The notes below the pieces were generated by a model that was not told the origin of the DNA, ran no database searches, and saw only the letters and a program-made list of their open reading frames with translations. DNA of 64,000 bases from Streptomyces hayashii (lineage in GTDB: Bacteria; Actinomycetota; Actinomycetes; Streptomycetales; Streptomycetaceae), in contig NZ_JAHHIU010000009.1 of NCBI RefSeq assembly GCF_024539815.1, positions 62,001 to 126,000 on the forward strand, given 5' to 3'. The first letter of the stretch is position 1; the number at the start of each line of letters is the position of its first letter. Of this stretch, positions 1 to 10,949 are shown piece after piece. A program made the position numbers and the translations under genes.

Positions 1-42
1 GTTTTCTTGAACGGTTCGTGTTTATGCCGTAGGTTCGACGTC

Positions 43-480
43 ATGACAGCCCCCCGTACACCGACCACCGCAGAGGAGCTGCGCGGTGCCGGCCTGCGGG
101 TGACGGCCGCTCGTGTCGCGCTGCTCGACACCGTCCGCGAGGGCGACCACCTGGACGTGGAGGCGATCGCGTCCGGCGTCCGTGACCGCGTGGGTCACAT
201 CTCCGTGCAGGCCGTCTACGAGGCCCTGCACGCGCTGACCACGGCAGGTCTGGTGCGCCGCCTGGAGCCGCCGGGCAGTCCGGCCCGCTTCGAGGGACGC
301 GTCGGGGACAACCACCACCACCTCGTGTGCCGCTCGTGCGGCGTCGTCGCCGACGTCGACTGCGCGGTCGGTCACGCCCCCTGTCTGACCGCCGTCGACG
401 ACCGCGGCTTCGCCATAGACGAGGCCGAGGTCATCTACTGGGGCCTGTGCCCCGACTGTTCGCCCGCCCGCAGTACCTGA
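43..480 (+). CDS. furA: Fur-family metalloregulator (FurA/CatR type)
   Basis: A 145-residue Fur-family repressor, probably the peroxide-responsive regulator of the catalase-peroxidase gene that follows 80 bp downstream on the same strand. The winged helix lies at about residues 20-70. The metal-binding half carries a triple histidine at 91-93 and two CxxC pairs (C96/C99 and C136/C139), as in zinc-structured Fur proteins. I chose the ATG at 43 because it gives the usual family length; an upstream in-frame TTG at 7 would add 12 residues without support. In actinomycetes a furA gene directly before katG normally autoregulates the pair from a promoter before furA; here that promoter lies mostly outside the window. 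Peroxide sensing rather than iron sensing is inferred from the neighbour. Confidence 0.9.
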   Translation: MTAPRTPTTAEELRGAGLRVTAARVALLDTVREGDHLDVEAIASGVRDRVGHISVQAVYEALHALTTAGLVRRLEPPGSPARFEGRVGDNHHHLVCRSCGVVADVDCAVGHAPCLTAVDDRGFAIDEAEVIYWGLCPDCSPARST

Positions 481-503
481 CCACCCGCAGCGTCCCGACC
501 TGA

Positions 504-2783
<2,280 letters not shown>

Positions 2784-2823
2784 TCCCGCGACACCTGCCG
2801 CCCGCACGGCGAGCACCTGACAC

Positions 2824-2868
2824 CCGGGGCGTCCTGCTCGGTCCACAGAACCGAGCCGGGCGCCCCGG
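2824..2868 (+). terminator. Hairpin terminator after katG
   Basis: Imperfect 19-bp inverted repeat (arms starting CCGGGGCG and ending CGCCCCGG) around a 7-base loop, 40 bp after the katG stop. There is no long T run, as is common in Streptomyces. Confidence 0.75.
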
Positions 2869-2893
2869 CGCGTTGCGCGAACTGTCCAAACCA

Positions 2894-2960
2894 TTGACGA
2901 GGACATGCACGCCCCTTATCTTCTGGCCGAAGTTACGAACCTTGTTCGGTATCGCGAACA
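2894..2960 (+). promoter_or_regulatory. Candidate promoter and dyad operator of the GH43 genes
   Basis: A TTGACG hexamer at 2894 and TTATCT at 2916 are 16 bp apart and resemble a housekeeping promoter. Just downstream lie three alternating half-sites, CGAAC (2936), GTTCG (2944) and CGAAC (2955). The last two form TGTTCG-6-CGAACA at 2943-2960. Position between the -10 and the start codon at 3000 fits a repressor site. The regulator is not identifiable; the spacing does not match a standard LexA box. Confidence 0.45.
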
Positions 2961-2999
2961 TGGGGAACAGGCTGCTTCACGGACAAGGGACGGTCCCGT

Positions 3000-4490
3000 A
3001 TGCCCCGGATGTACCACCACAGATCCCTGCTCGTCTGCGTGGTGGCGCTCCTCCTCGCGCTGATCGCCGCGACCCAGCCGGTGTCCGCGGCCGACGGCCG
3101 CCCCTACACCAACCCGTTGAAGTCGGCCAAGGGCGCCGACCCCTGGCTGGAGTACTACGACGGCGACTACTACCTGATCACCACGACGTTCACGGGCGTC
3201 CTCGGCATGCGCAAGTCGCCCACGCTCGCGGGACTCGCCACCGCGCCCACGGTGCAGGTCTGGTCGGACACCACCGCGACCCGCAACACCAACATCTGGG
3301 CGCCGGAGATCCACCGGTTCGACGGCCACTGGTACCTGTACTACTCGGCCGGCCAGGGCGGCACCGCCTGCTGCGACTCCCAGCGCACCCACGTCCTGGA
3401 GAGCGCGGGCGCCGACCCGCTCGGCCCGTACACCTACAAGGGCTCCCTCACCGGCTCCAACCTCACTCCCGGCGGCTGGCTGATCGACGCCAGCGTGCTG
3501 CAGGCCGACGGAAAGCTGTACCTCGTCGGAAGCGGTTCCGTGAACGGGAGCAGACAGAGCCTGGTCATCGCCCCGATGAGCAACCCGTACACACTGTCCA
3601 GCAACACGTTCACCGTCATTTCCAGCCCCACGCTGAGCTGGGAGACCTCGGGCGCGCCGGTCAACGAAGGTCCTGAGCCGCTGTACCACGGCGGACGTAC
3701 GTTTCTCACGTTCTCCGCGAGTTACTGCCAGACCGCCGACTACAAGCTCGGCCTGCTGGAACTGACCGGCCCGGACCCGCTCAGCCCCGCCTCCTGGACC
3801 AAGAAACAGACGCCCGTGTTCCAGCGCAACGACGCCGCCGGCGTCTACGGACCGGGCCACAACGGTTTCTTCACCTCACCCGACGGCACCGAGAACTGGA
3901 TCGTCTACCACGCCAACTCCTCGGCGAGCGGCGGCTGCGGCAACGGCCGGACGACCCGCGCCCAGAAGTTCACCTGGAACGCCGACGGCACGCCGAACTT
4001 CGGCGCCCCGGTCGCGCTCGGCACGACACTGCCCGGCCCGTCGGGCGAGACGGCGACGACGCCGACGTCGTACAACCTCGTCAACCGCAACAGCGGCAAG
4101 TGCCTCGACGTGTCCGGCGGTTCGACCTCCGACGGCGCGAACATCCTCCAGTGGACCTGCAACGGCGGGGCCAACCAGAAGTGGCGGATCGAGGACCGCG
4201 GCGACGACACCAGCCGCCTGGTGAACGTGGCGACCGGCGGAGTGATGGACACCGCCGACTGCTCCACCGCGGACGGCGCCGACCTACGCCAGTGGTCATG
4301 GCTGAACAACACGTGCCAGCGCTTCCGTCTCGTCTTCACCGCGAGCGGCGACTACGTCCGCCTCGTCGGCGAGAACAGCGCGAAGGTCGCCGACGTGGCG
4401 AACTGCGCCACCGCCGACGGAGCCGACGTCCGGCAGTGGACCTGGCTGAACAACACCTGCCAGCAGTGGCGCCTCGTGCCCACCACCTGA
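3000..4490 (+). CDS. Secreted GH43 arabinan-active hydrolase with ricin-type CBM13 domain
   Basis: Secreted glycoside hydrolase family 43 enzyme (496 aa), most like exo-acting alpha-L-arabinofuranosidases that trim arabinan. A Sec signal peptide covers roughly residues 1-31 and ends before ADGRPYTNP. The five-blade propeller shows the family signs: a catalytic-base Asp in GADPWLEYY, IWAPEIHRFDG, and a general-acid Glu in VNEGPEPLYHGG. The C-terminal third (about 360-496) is a beta-trefoil lectin-like domain with repeated QKW/QRF/QQW motifs, expected to bind galactose- or arabinose-rich glycans. The start is the ATG at 3000; an ATG nine bases on is an alternative. It is followed after 32 bp by a second GH43 gene, so the two probably form an operon for extracellular arabinan breakdown. 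Confidence 0.9.
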   Translation: MPRMYHHRSLLVCVVALLLALIAATQPVSAADGRPYTNPLKSAKGADPWLEYYDGDYYLITTTFTGVLGMRKSPTLAGLATAPTVQVWSDTTATRNTNIWAPEIHRFDGHWYLYYSAGQGGTACCDSQRTHVLESAGADPLGPYTYKGSLTGSNLTPGGWLIDASVLQADGKLYLVGSGSVNGSRQSLVIAPMSNPYTLSSNTFTVISSPTLSWETSGAPVNEGPEPLYHGGRTFLTFSASYCQTADYKLGLLELTGPDPLSPASWTKKQTPVFQRNDAAGVYGPGHNGFFTSPDGTENWIVYHANSSASGGCGNGRTTRAQKFTWNADGTPNFGAPVALGTTLPGPSGETATTPTSYNLVNRNSGKCLDVSGGSTSDGANILQWTCNGGANQKWRIEDRGDDTSRLVNVATGGVMDTADCSTADGADLRQWSWLNNTCQRFRLVFTASGDYVRLVGENSAKVADVANCATADGADVRQWTWLNNTCQQWRLVPTT

Positions 4491-4522
4491 ACCCCGCACC
4501 CCCTTCCCCCTGGAGAACCCCC

Positions 4523-5971
4523 TTGAGACGCAACGCCGTTCGGCTGATCATGGCCGGCCTCGTCGCCCTCGCGGCCGTCCTCGCCTGCGTGGCCGCCCCC
4601 GCCCAGGCCGCCGTGCCCGACTCCCCCGCGGTGACGTACACCAACCCGATCGCCGAGAAGCGCGCCGACCCGCAGATCTACAAGCACACCGACGGTTACT
4701 ACTACTTCACCGCCACCGTCCCCGAGTACGACCGCATCGTGCTGCGCCGGGCCACGACCATCCAGGGCCTGTCCACGGCCCAGGAGGTCACCATCTGGAC
4801 CAAGCACAGCAGCGGGGTCATGGGCGCCCACATCTGGGCGCCGGAGATCCACTTCATCGACGGCAAGTGGTACGTGTACTTCGCCGCCGGCTCCACCAGC
4901 GACGTGTGGGCGATCCGGATGTACGTCCTCGAAGGCTCCGGCGCCAACCCGCTCACCGCGGCCTGGACCGAGAAGGGCCAGATCAAGACCACCTGGGAGA
5001 GCTTCTCCCTCGACTCCACCACGTTCGTCGTGAACGGGGTCCGCTATCTCGCCTGGGCCCAGCGCAACCCGTCGGAGGACAACAACACCAGCCTGTTCAT
5101 CGCGAAGCTCGCCAACCCCTGGACGATCTCCGGCACTCCGGCGGAGATCTCGCAGCCGACGCTGTCCTGGGAGACCGTGGGCTTCAAGGTCAACGAGGGG
5201 CCGGCGGTGATCCAGCACGGCGGCAAGGTGTTCATGACGTACTCGGCGAGCGCGACCGACGCCAACTACTGCCTGGGCATGCTGACCGCCTCCGCGACCG
5301 CCGACCTGACGAACCCCGCGTCCTGGTCGAAAGGCACGCAGCCGGTCTTCAAGACGAACGCCGCGACCTCCCAGTACGGGCCGGGCCACAACTCGTTCAC
5401 CGTCTCCGAGGACGGCAAGTCCGACGTCCTCGTCTACCACGACCGCAGCTACCGGGACATCACCGGCGACCCGCTGAACGACCCCAACCGCCGCACCCGG
5501 GTGCAGAAGGTGTACTGGAAGGCCGACGGCACGCCCGACTTCGGCATCCCGGTCGCCGACGGAGTGACGCCGAAGCGCTTCTCCTCCTACAACTACCCGG
5601 ACCGGTTCATCCGCCACTGGGACTACCGCGCCCGCATCGAGGCCAACGTCAGCCCCCTCGCCGACTCGCAGTTCCGGGTGGTGGCCGGTCTCACCGGAAC
5701 CGCCACCGTCTCCCTGGAGGCGACCAACTTCCCCGGCTACTACCTGCGTCAGAAGAACTCCGAGGTGTGGCTGGAGAAGAACGACGGCACCTCCACGTTC
5801 GCCTCCGACGCGACGTTCTACCAGCGCGCCGGACTCGCCGACGCCGCAGGGATCTCGTACGAGTCGTACGCCGACGCGGGCCGCTACATCCGCCACTACA
5901 ACTACCTGCTGTACGTGCAGACGCCGAGCACCGCGACGGACAGGGGGGACGCGACCTTCTACGCCCAGTGA
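4523..5971 (+). CDS. Secreted GH43 exo-alpha-1,5-L-arabinofuranosidase with CBM42 (AbfB) domain
   Basis: Secreted GH43 enzyme of 482 residues resembling Streptomyces exo-1,5-alpha-L-arabinofuranosidases (Araf43A type), which release arabinose from arabinan chain ends. The signal peptide runs to about residue 30 (ending AQAAVPDSP). Catalytic-domain landmarks are KRADPQIYKHTDG, IWAPEIHFIDGKWY and VNEGPAVIQHGG. The last 130 residues form a CBM42/AbfB beta-trefoil that binds arabinofuranose branches, recognisable from repeats such as SSYNYPDRFIRHWDYR and YADAGRYIRHYNYL. The start is a TTG at 4523 with TGGAGA 7 bases before it; this is the only start that puts the signal peptide at the N terminus. 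It lies 32 bp after the first GH43 gene. Confidence 0.9.
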   Translation: MRRNAVRLIMAGLVALAAVLACVAAPAQAAVPDSPAVTYTNPIAEKRADPQIYKHTDGYYYFTATVPEYDRIVLRRATTIQGLSTAQEVTIWTKHSSGVMGAHIWAPEIHFIDGKWYVYFAAGSTSDVWAIRMYVLEGSGANPLTAAWTEKGQIKTTWESFSLDSTTFVVNGVRYLAWAQRNPSEDNNTSLFIAKLANPWTISGTPAEISQPTLSWETVGFKVNEGPAVIQHGGKVFMTYSASATDANYCLGMLTASATADLTNPASWSKGTQPVFKTNAATSQYGPGHNSFTVSEDGKSDVLVYHDRSYRDITGDPLNDPNRRTRVQKVYWKADGTPDFGIPVADGVTPKRFSSYNYPDRFIRHWDYRARIEANVSPLADSQFRVVAGLTGTATVSLEATNFPGYYLRQKNSEVWLEKNDGTSTFASDATFYQRAGLADAAGISYESYADAGRYIRHYNYLLYVQTPSTATDRGDATFYAQ

Positions 5972-6018
5972 GACGCCCGCCACTCCACGCCTGACCGAGG
6001 CGCCCACCGCCCCACGCC

Positions 6019-6076
6019 CGAGCGAGAAGTTCGAGCGAGATCTTCGAGCTAGCAGTTCGAGCGAGGAGTTCGAACG
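6019..6076. repeat. Degenerate TTCGAGCGA direct repeats
   Basis: About five copies of AGTTCGAGCGA or TTCGAGC-like words in 58 bp of non-coding DNA after the arabinofuranosidase gene. The core GTTCGA resembles the half-sites upstream of the first GH43 gene, so a protein-binding cluster is possible but unproven. Confidence 0.6.
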
Positions 6077-6117
6077 GGGTGTTCGCCGCGGTGAGGACGG
6101 TCCGCGGACGGCAGGAC

Positions 6118-6163
6118 GCCGAGACTATGCATGAGGTGTATACCCTCTCTGTATAGTCTCGGC
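6118..6163. promoter_or_regulatory. Perfect 11-bp inverted repeat abutting a start codon
   Basis: GCCGAGACTAT at 6118-6128 and its exact reverse complement ATAGTCTCGGC at 6153-6163 flank 24 bp that themselves contain a GTATAC core. The right arm ends exactly at the ATG of the truncated deacetylase. It could be an operator for a palindrome-binding regulator, or the scar of a small element that removed the 5' part of the gene. Confidence 0.6.
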
Positions 6164-6658
6164 ATGCCTTCTCCGACCAGCAAGACGAAGAACGCGGAAC
6201 TCGTCAGACGCATGGCGGCCGAGGGGCACGAGGTGGCCAGCCACACCTGGGACCACAAGATCCTCACGCGGATCGCACCGGAGGAGATACGCGAGGAACT
6301 CCGGCGTCCCAACGCCGAGATAGAGCGCCTCATCGGCCGGCGCCCCACCCTGATGCGGCCGCCTCAGGGCCGCACGAACAAGACCGTGCACGAGATCTCC
6401 CGCGAGCTGGGCCTCGCCGAGGTGCTCTGGACCGTGACCGCCAAGGACTACGCGACGACCGACTCCGCGCTGATCCAGCGCCGCGTACTCGCACAGGCCG
6501 ACCGGGACGGCATCATCCTGCTGCACGACCTCTACGCCGGAACCGTGCCGGCCGTGCCCGGCATCATCGACGCGCTGAAAGAGCGCGGATTCGTCTTCGT
6601 GACGGTGCCCCAGTTGCTGGCGCCCGGACAAGCGGTACCGGGAGAGGTCTACCGCTGA
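6164..6658 (+). pseudogene. N-terminally truncated NodB-type polysaccharide deacetylase
   Basis: The 164-residue product is the C-terminal three quarters of a carbohydrate esterase 4 (NodB) domain. The zinc-binding motif 2 (SHTWDH, about residue 26), motif 3 (RPPQG) and the late ILLHDL and VTVPQLL motifs are intact. The N-terminal part of the fold, with the TFDDGP motif holding the catalytic-base Asp and a zinc ligand, is absent, as is any signal peptide. The frame opens where other family members continue from ATFF. No missing portion is visible in the 190 bp upstream, which hold only repeats and the inverted repeat that touches the start codon. I treat it as a decayed gene; a translated but inactive domain cannot be excluded. 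Confidence 0.75.
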
Positions 6659-6758
6659 GGGCCCGGCATGCCGCTGACACAGCCCGGCAAGTCGCTGAGC
6701 ATCCGTGAGCCGGAGGCCATTCCCCCGTCCGCACGCTCCGCCTGCCTACGATCACCGG

Positions 6759-7199
6759 ATGGTCATCTTCCAGATCCAGCGCACGGTACCGCTTTCTCCG
6801 GACGACGCCTGGCGCCGTCTGACGGAATGGTCCCGGCACGGCGACGTGGTACCGCTTACCCGCGTTGCCGTGCTCACTCCCCCGCCGACCCACGAGGGCA
6901 CCGTCCTCGTGGCCCGGTCGGGCGTCGGCCCGCTGTCCTTCGACGACCGGATGGAGGTGACCGTGTGGCAGCCCCCGACCCACGACGAGCCGGGCCGCTG
7001 CCGACTGGAGAAACGCGGCCGGGTCGTCCTGGGCTGGGCGGAGATCGAGGTACGCCCGGAACCGGGCGGGCGTACCCACGTGCACTGGCGCGAGGAACTG
7101 GACGTGCGTTTCCTGCCGTCCGTCTTCGACCCGCTCCTCGGGGCGACCGCCCGCTCGGTCTTCGGCCGGGCAGCCAACCGCCTCCTGCGCATCCCGTGA
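6759..7199 (+). CDS. SRPBCC-fold protein (polyketide cyclase/START-like)
   Basis: A 146-residue protein of the SRPBCC superfamily, a helix-grip fold with a deep hydrophobic pocket. It begins MVIFQIQRTVPLSPDDAWRRLTEW, the typical first strand and helix of this family, has the usual length, and ends with the long C-terminal helix (GATARSVFGRAANRLL). Members bind lipids or aromatic polyketides or act as small stress proteins; no catalytic residue pattern allows a more precise call. I chose the ATG at 6759; an earlier in-frame codon at 6705 adds a low-quality 18-residue extension. It stands alone between a pseudogene and a repeat-rich spacer. Confidence 0.75.
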   Translation: MVIFQIQRTVPLSPDDAWRRLTEWSRHGDVVPLTRVAVLTPPPTHEGTVLVARSGVGPLSFDDRMEVTVWQPPTHDEPGRCRLEKRGRVVLGWAEIEVRPEPGGRTHVHWREELDVRFLPSVFDPLLGATARSVFGRAANRLLRIP

Positions 7200-7575
7200 C
7201 CGAGCAGGCCGAGCAGGCCGAGCCGACGCTTCACGACGGCACGGACGGACGATACCCGGAGGCCCGGAGGCCCGGAAGTCTGGAGGCACTTCGCGACCTC
7301 GTGCCGCGCATCGGATGGGCCATGGGCGATGGGAGCTGGGAGATGAGAGCTGGGCGATCGGAGATGGACCAGGCGAGACGGGAGCTAGACGGTGGCAGAC
7401 AGGCGACGGGAATGCGCGACGGGAGATGCGCGACGCGGGCAGCGCACGGACTGCTACGTCACGTCCGGTTGACCCGGGGCGGCGGCCCCCCGCTACGCCT
7501 TTGCATTGATCCGGGGCGCCGACCCCCACTACGCCTTCGCCTGACCGGACCAGACCGCCGTCCGGGGGCGCCCCC
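7200..7575. repeat. Gene-less spacer with degenerate GAGATGGGAGCTG-type repeats
   Basis: No credible gene. Positions about 7316-7440 are a degenerate array of purine-rich words such as GGGCGATGGGAGCTGGGAG. At 7475-7545 a unit of about 35 bp (CCGGGGCG, then CCCCC, CTACGCCTT) occurs twice. The spacer separates convergent genes. Confidence 0.6.
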
Positions 7576-9330
7576 TCAGGCGACCGAGCCGATCCGCCCC
7601 GTCGGCGGAGACGTCACGTCGTGATGGATCGGCGTGTGTGCGCCCGTGAGCGCCGCTCCGCTGCCGCCACGCCGCTCGGCGACGATCTCCGCCGCGATCG
7701 ACAGCGCCGTCTCCTCCGGCGTACGCGCCCCCAGGTCCAGACCGATGGGTGACCGCAGCCGGGCCAACTCCAGCTCGCTGACGCCCACTTCACGCAGACG
7801 CCGGTTACGGTCGAGGTGGGTGCGGCGCGACCCCATCGCGCCGACGTAGGCGACCGGCAGACGCAACGCCCGCCGCAGCAGAGGGACGTCGAACTTCGCG
7901 TCGTGGGTGAGGACGCACAGGACGGTCCGCGCGTCCACCTGCGTGCGCTCCAGGTACTCATGAGGCCACTCGACGACGATCTCGTCGGCCTCGGGGAAGC
8001 GGGCCGCGGTGGCGAAGACGGGTCGCGCGTCGCACACCGTCACGTGGTAGTTCAGGAACTTGCCGACCCGCACCAGCGCCGCCGCGAAGTCGATCGCCCC
8101 GAACACGATCATCCGCGGCGCGGGGACGGACGACTCCACCAGGACGGTGATCGGGGCCCCGCAGCGCGCCCCCTGCTCACCGATCACCAGCGTGCCGGTG
8201 CGACCGGTGTCGAGAAACGCCCGGGCCTCGGCCGCGACCGTACGGTCCAGTTCAGGGTGGGCGTCGAAGCCGCCTTGGTAGAAACCGGTCTCGCAAGCAC
8301 GGGGACCGCGGGAACGGGGGTCGGGTGAGCGGCGGTCACGGAAACCGCTTTCGAAGGAGCTGTCCCCATCGGAACCGTTTGCTTGAGCGTATCCGTCACG
8401 GAAACCGCTTTCGAAGTGGTCGCCCGCTCCGGAACCGCTCTCGTGCGCGCGCCCGCCGCGGAAACCGCCCTCGAAACGACCGCCCTCCCCCGAACCATCC
8501 TCGTGCGCGCGCCCGCCCCAGATACCGTTTTCGGAACGACCGCCGTCGCCACCGGAACCGTTCTCAAAACGGTTACCCTCGCCGGAACCGTTCTCGACAC
8601 GGTTACCCACCGTGCAACCGTTCTCGACACGGTTACCCACCGTGCAACCGTTCTCGACACGGTTACCCACCGTGGAACCGTTCTCGACACGGTTACCCAC
8701 CGTGAAACCGTTCTCGAAACCGTCACCCCCTCCGGAACCGTCCCCGAAACGGTTACCCGCCGAGGAACCGCCTTCGAGACGGCCGCTGCCAGGGGAACCG
8801 TTGTCGATGGAACCGCTGCCGGTGGAACCGTTGCCGAAAGAGCCGTTGCCGGTGGAACCTCTGTCGGGCGAACCGTCCTCGGGAGCGGCGTCCGAGCGGA
8901 CGAGCAGTGCGCGGCCCACGAGGTCGCGCGGACCGCTCACCACCCGCGCGAGCGCGGCCGCCGTGCCGGACGCAGCGGCCTTGACGGCGGCCGCGACCAC
9001 CGGGCGGGCCGGGTCGCCGGTCCGCACCGGGGTGACGAGGATGTCGATGATCCCGCCGCAGGTGAGTCCGACGGCGAAGGCGTCGTCGTCGCTGTAGCCG
9101 AAACGCTCCAGGACGGGCTCCCCGTCCTCCAGCGCCTGCCGGCACAGCTCGTAGACCGCGCCCTCCACACAGCCACCGGAGACCGAGCCGATCGCCGTGC
9201 CGTCGGCGTCCACCGCGAGGGCGGCGCCCGGCCGGCGGGGCGCGCTGCCGCCGACGGCCACGACGGTGGCGACGGCGAACTCACGGCCCTGCCCGACCCA
9301 CCGGTCGAGTTCCTCGGCGATGTCCAGCAT
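7576..9330 (-). CDS. xdhC: XdhC/CoxI-family molybdenum-cofactor insertion protein with a large repeat insert
   Basis: XdhC-family chaperone, which in other bacteria binds molybdenum cofactor, promotes its sulfuration and delivers it to xanthine dehydrogenase. The N-terminal CoxI-like domain (about 1-145) has the signature GSAPRRPGAALAV and SVSGGCVE. The C-terminal Rossmann domain (about 355-584) has MIVFGAIDFAAALVRVG, VLTHDAKFD and YVGAMGSRRTH. Between them is an insertion of about 200 residues, rich in Gly, Asn and Ser, built from a decapeptide repeat of the type TVGNRVENGS. Without it the protein would have the usual length of about 380. The insert is in frame and probably a flexible linker. 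The gene lies 57 bp after the purine permease gene and close to the xdh genes, fitting its role. Confidence 0.9.
   Translation of the reverse strand: MLDIAEELDRWVGQGREFAVATVVAVGGSAPRRPGAALAVDADGTAIGSVSGGCVEGAVYELCRQALEDGEPVLERFGYSDDDAFAVGLTCGGIIDILVTPVRTGDPARPVVAAAVKAAASGTAAALARVVSGPRDLVGRALLVRSDAAPEDGSPDRGSTGNGSFGNGSTGSGSIDNGSPGSGRLEGGSSAGNRFGDGSGGGDGFENGFTVGNRVENGSTVGNRVENGCTVGNRVENGCTVGNRVENGSGEGNRFENGSGGDGGRSENGIWGGRAHEDGSGEGGRFEGGFRGGRAHESGSGAGDHFESGFRDGYAQANGSDGDSSFESGFRDRRSPDPRSRGPRACETGFYQGGFDAHPELDRTVAAEARAFLDTGRTGTLVIGEQGARCGAPITVLVESSVPAPRMIVFGAIDFAAALVRVGKFLNYHVTVCDARPVFATAARFPEADEIVVEWPHEYLERTQVDARTVLCVLTHDAKFDVPLLRRALRLPVAYVGAMGSRRTHLDRNRRLREVGVSELELARLRSPIGLDLGARTPEETALSIAAEIVAERRGGSGAALTGAHTPIHHDVTSPPTGRIGSVA
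8281..8763. repeat. 30-bp coding minisatellite within xdhC
   Basis: About 16 units of a 30-bp repeat, each coding ten residues. The best-conserved core (8581-8700) is four units that differ by one or two bases around AACCGTTCTCGACACGGTTA. Outer units are progressively degenerate, and a shorter 15-bp pentapeptide pattern (GNGSF-like) precedes them at about 8764-8875. Period divisible by three keeps the frame open when units are gained or lost. Confidence 0.95.
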
Positions 9331-9387
9331 GTCTCGGTCTCCTTGATCGCGGTCCGGTGGAGGACGGGTGCCCGTCGAGCGGGGCGG

Positions 9388-10845
9388 CTAGTGCACGCCC
9401 AGCCAGCTCTCGATGGGGTGGAGGCAGAAGTAGACGAGGAAGATCACCGTCAGGCCCCACATGAAGGCGCCGATCTCCCGCGCCCTGCCCTGTGCCGCCT
9501 TGATGGCGACGTAGGAGATGACGCCCGCGGCGACACCGCTGGTGATGGTGTACGTGAACGGCATCAGGACGACGGTCAGAAACACCGGGACAGCGGTTGC
9601 CCGGTCGGCCCAGTCGACGTGCCGGGCGTTCATCAGCATCATCGCGCCGATGACGACGAGGGCGGCCGAGGCGACCTCCTGCGGGACGATCGCGGTGAGC
9701 GGGGTGAAGAACAGACAGGCCGCGAAGAAGGTCCCCGTGACGACCGAGGCGAGGCCGGTGCGCGCTCCCTCGCCCACACCCGTCGCCGATTCGATGAAGA
9801 CGGTCTGTCCCGAGCCGCCCGCCACACCGCCGATGGCTCCGCCGGCGCCGTCGATGAACAGCGCCTTGGACAGACCCGGCATGCGCCCCTTGTCGTCGGC
9901 GAGCCCCGCCTCGGTGCCGACGCCGATGATGGTGGCCATCGCGTCGAAGAAGCCGGCGAGGACGAGGGTGAAGACGATCATGCCGACGGTCATGGCGCCG
10001 ACCTCGCCCCAGCCTCCGAACCGCACGTCCCCAAAGAGCGAGAAGTCGGGCATCGAGACGGCGCTGCCGTGCAGTTCGGGGGCGCCGCCCGCCCACTGAG
10101 CGGGGTCGACGACTCCGGCCGCGTTGAGGATCGCCGCGACCGCCGTGCCGCCGACGATGCCGATGAGGATGGCGCCGGGAACGTTCCGGGCCTGGAGCAT
10201 GAAGATCAGCAGCAGGGTGCCGGCGAACAACAGCACCGGCCAGCCCGCGAGTTCGCCGGCCGGGCCGAGGGTGACCGGAGTCGCCTTGCCCTGGTGCACG
10301 AAGCCGGACTTGTAGAAACCGATGAGCGCGATGAACAGGCCGATGCCCATGGTGATGCCGTGCTTGAGAGCGAGCGGAATCGCGTTCATGATCATCTCGC
10401 GCAGGCCGGTGACGACCAGCAGCATGATGACGACGCCGTACATCACGCACATGCCCATCGCCTGCGGCCAGGTCATCTGGGGGGCCACCTGGGAGGACAG
10501 CACGCCGGAGACGGACAGGCCGGCGGCGAGCGCGAGAGGCACCCTGCCGAGGAACCCCATCAGCAACGTGGTGAAAGCGGCTGCGAAAGCGGTCGCGGTG
10601 ATCAGGGCCTTCTGGCCGAGGGTGTCTCCGGCCGCGTCCTTGCCGGACAGGATCAGAGGGTTGAGCAGCAGGATGTACGCCATCGCCATGAAGGTGGTGA
10701 CGCCGCCGCGCACTTCGCGGGCGACCGTGGAGCCCCGTCCGGATATGTGGAAGTACCGGTCGAGCCAGGACCGTCCGGCCGGGACGCGGGAGCCTTCGCC
10801 CGCGTCGTCGGCTGTGGTCCTCGGCTCCAGTGACTGCTGGGTCAT
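9388..10845 (-). CDS. NCS2/AzgA-type purine permease
   Basis: A 485-residue integral membrane transporter of the AzgA branch of the NCS2 family, which takes up hypoxanthine, guanine or adenine by proton symport. The N terminus SWLDRYFHISGRGSTVARE followed by VRGGVTTFMAMAYILLLNP is diagnostic of this branch. There are about 12-13 membrane segments, and the substrate-site loops GFFDAMATIIGVG and GGSGQTVFIESATGVGEGARTG are present. The ATG at 10845 has GGGAGA 9 bases before it. The gene sits between xanthine dehydrogenase and xdhC on the same strand, so it probably supplies the purine that the dehydrogenase oxidises. Exact base specificity cannot be read from sequence. Confidence 0.92.
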   Translation of the reverse strand: MTQQSLEPRTTADDAGEGSRVPAGRSWLDRYFHISGRGSTVAREVRGGVTTFMAMAYILLLNPLILSGKDAAGDTLGQKALITATAFAAAFTTLLMGFLGRVPLALAAGLSVSGVLSSQVAPQMTWPQAMGMCVMYGVVIMLLVVTGLREMIMNAIPLALKHGITMGIGLFIALIGFYKSGFVHQGKATPVTLGPAGELAGWPVLLFAGTLLLIFMLQARNVPGAILIGIVGGTAVAAILNAAGVVDPAQWAGGAPELHGSAVSMPDFSLFGDVRFGGWGEVGAMTVGMIVFTLVLAGFFDAMATIIGVGTEAGLADDKGRMPGLSKALFIDGAGGAIGGVAGGSGQTVFIESATGVGEGARTGLASVVTGTFFAACLFFTPLTAIVPQEVASAALVVIGAMMLMNARHVDWADRATAVPVFLTVVLMPFTYTITSGVAAGVISYVAIKAAQGRAREIGAFMWGLTVIFLVYFCLHPIESWLGVH

Positions 10846-10949
10846 GGGCCATCTCCCAAGGTTCATAGGGACACCCGCGTGGCGTCTGTGGCCGGGTGCG
10901 GGATTTGGGAACGGACGACCCGGGGGACGGCCCGAGACGAACAAGGGGG

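Noticed and set aside
6118..6163. Inverted repeat as terminal repeats of an insertion sequence
   Set aside because: Only 24 bp lie between the arms and there is no target duplication or transposase; a regulatory dyad or a deletion scar is more economical.
8581..8700. Possible CRISPR array
   Set aside because: Repeats are contiguous without unique spacers and lie within a conserved reading frame; no cas genes.
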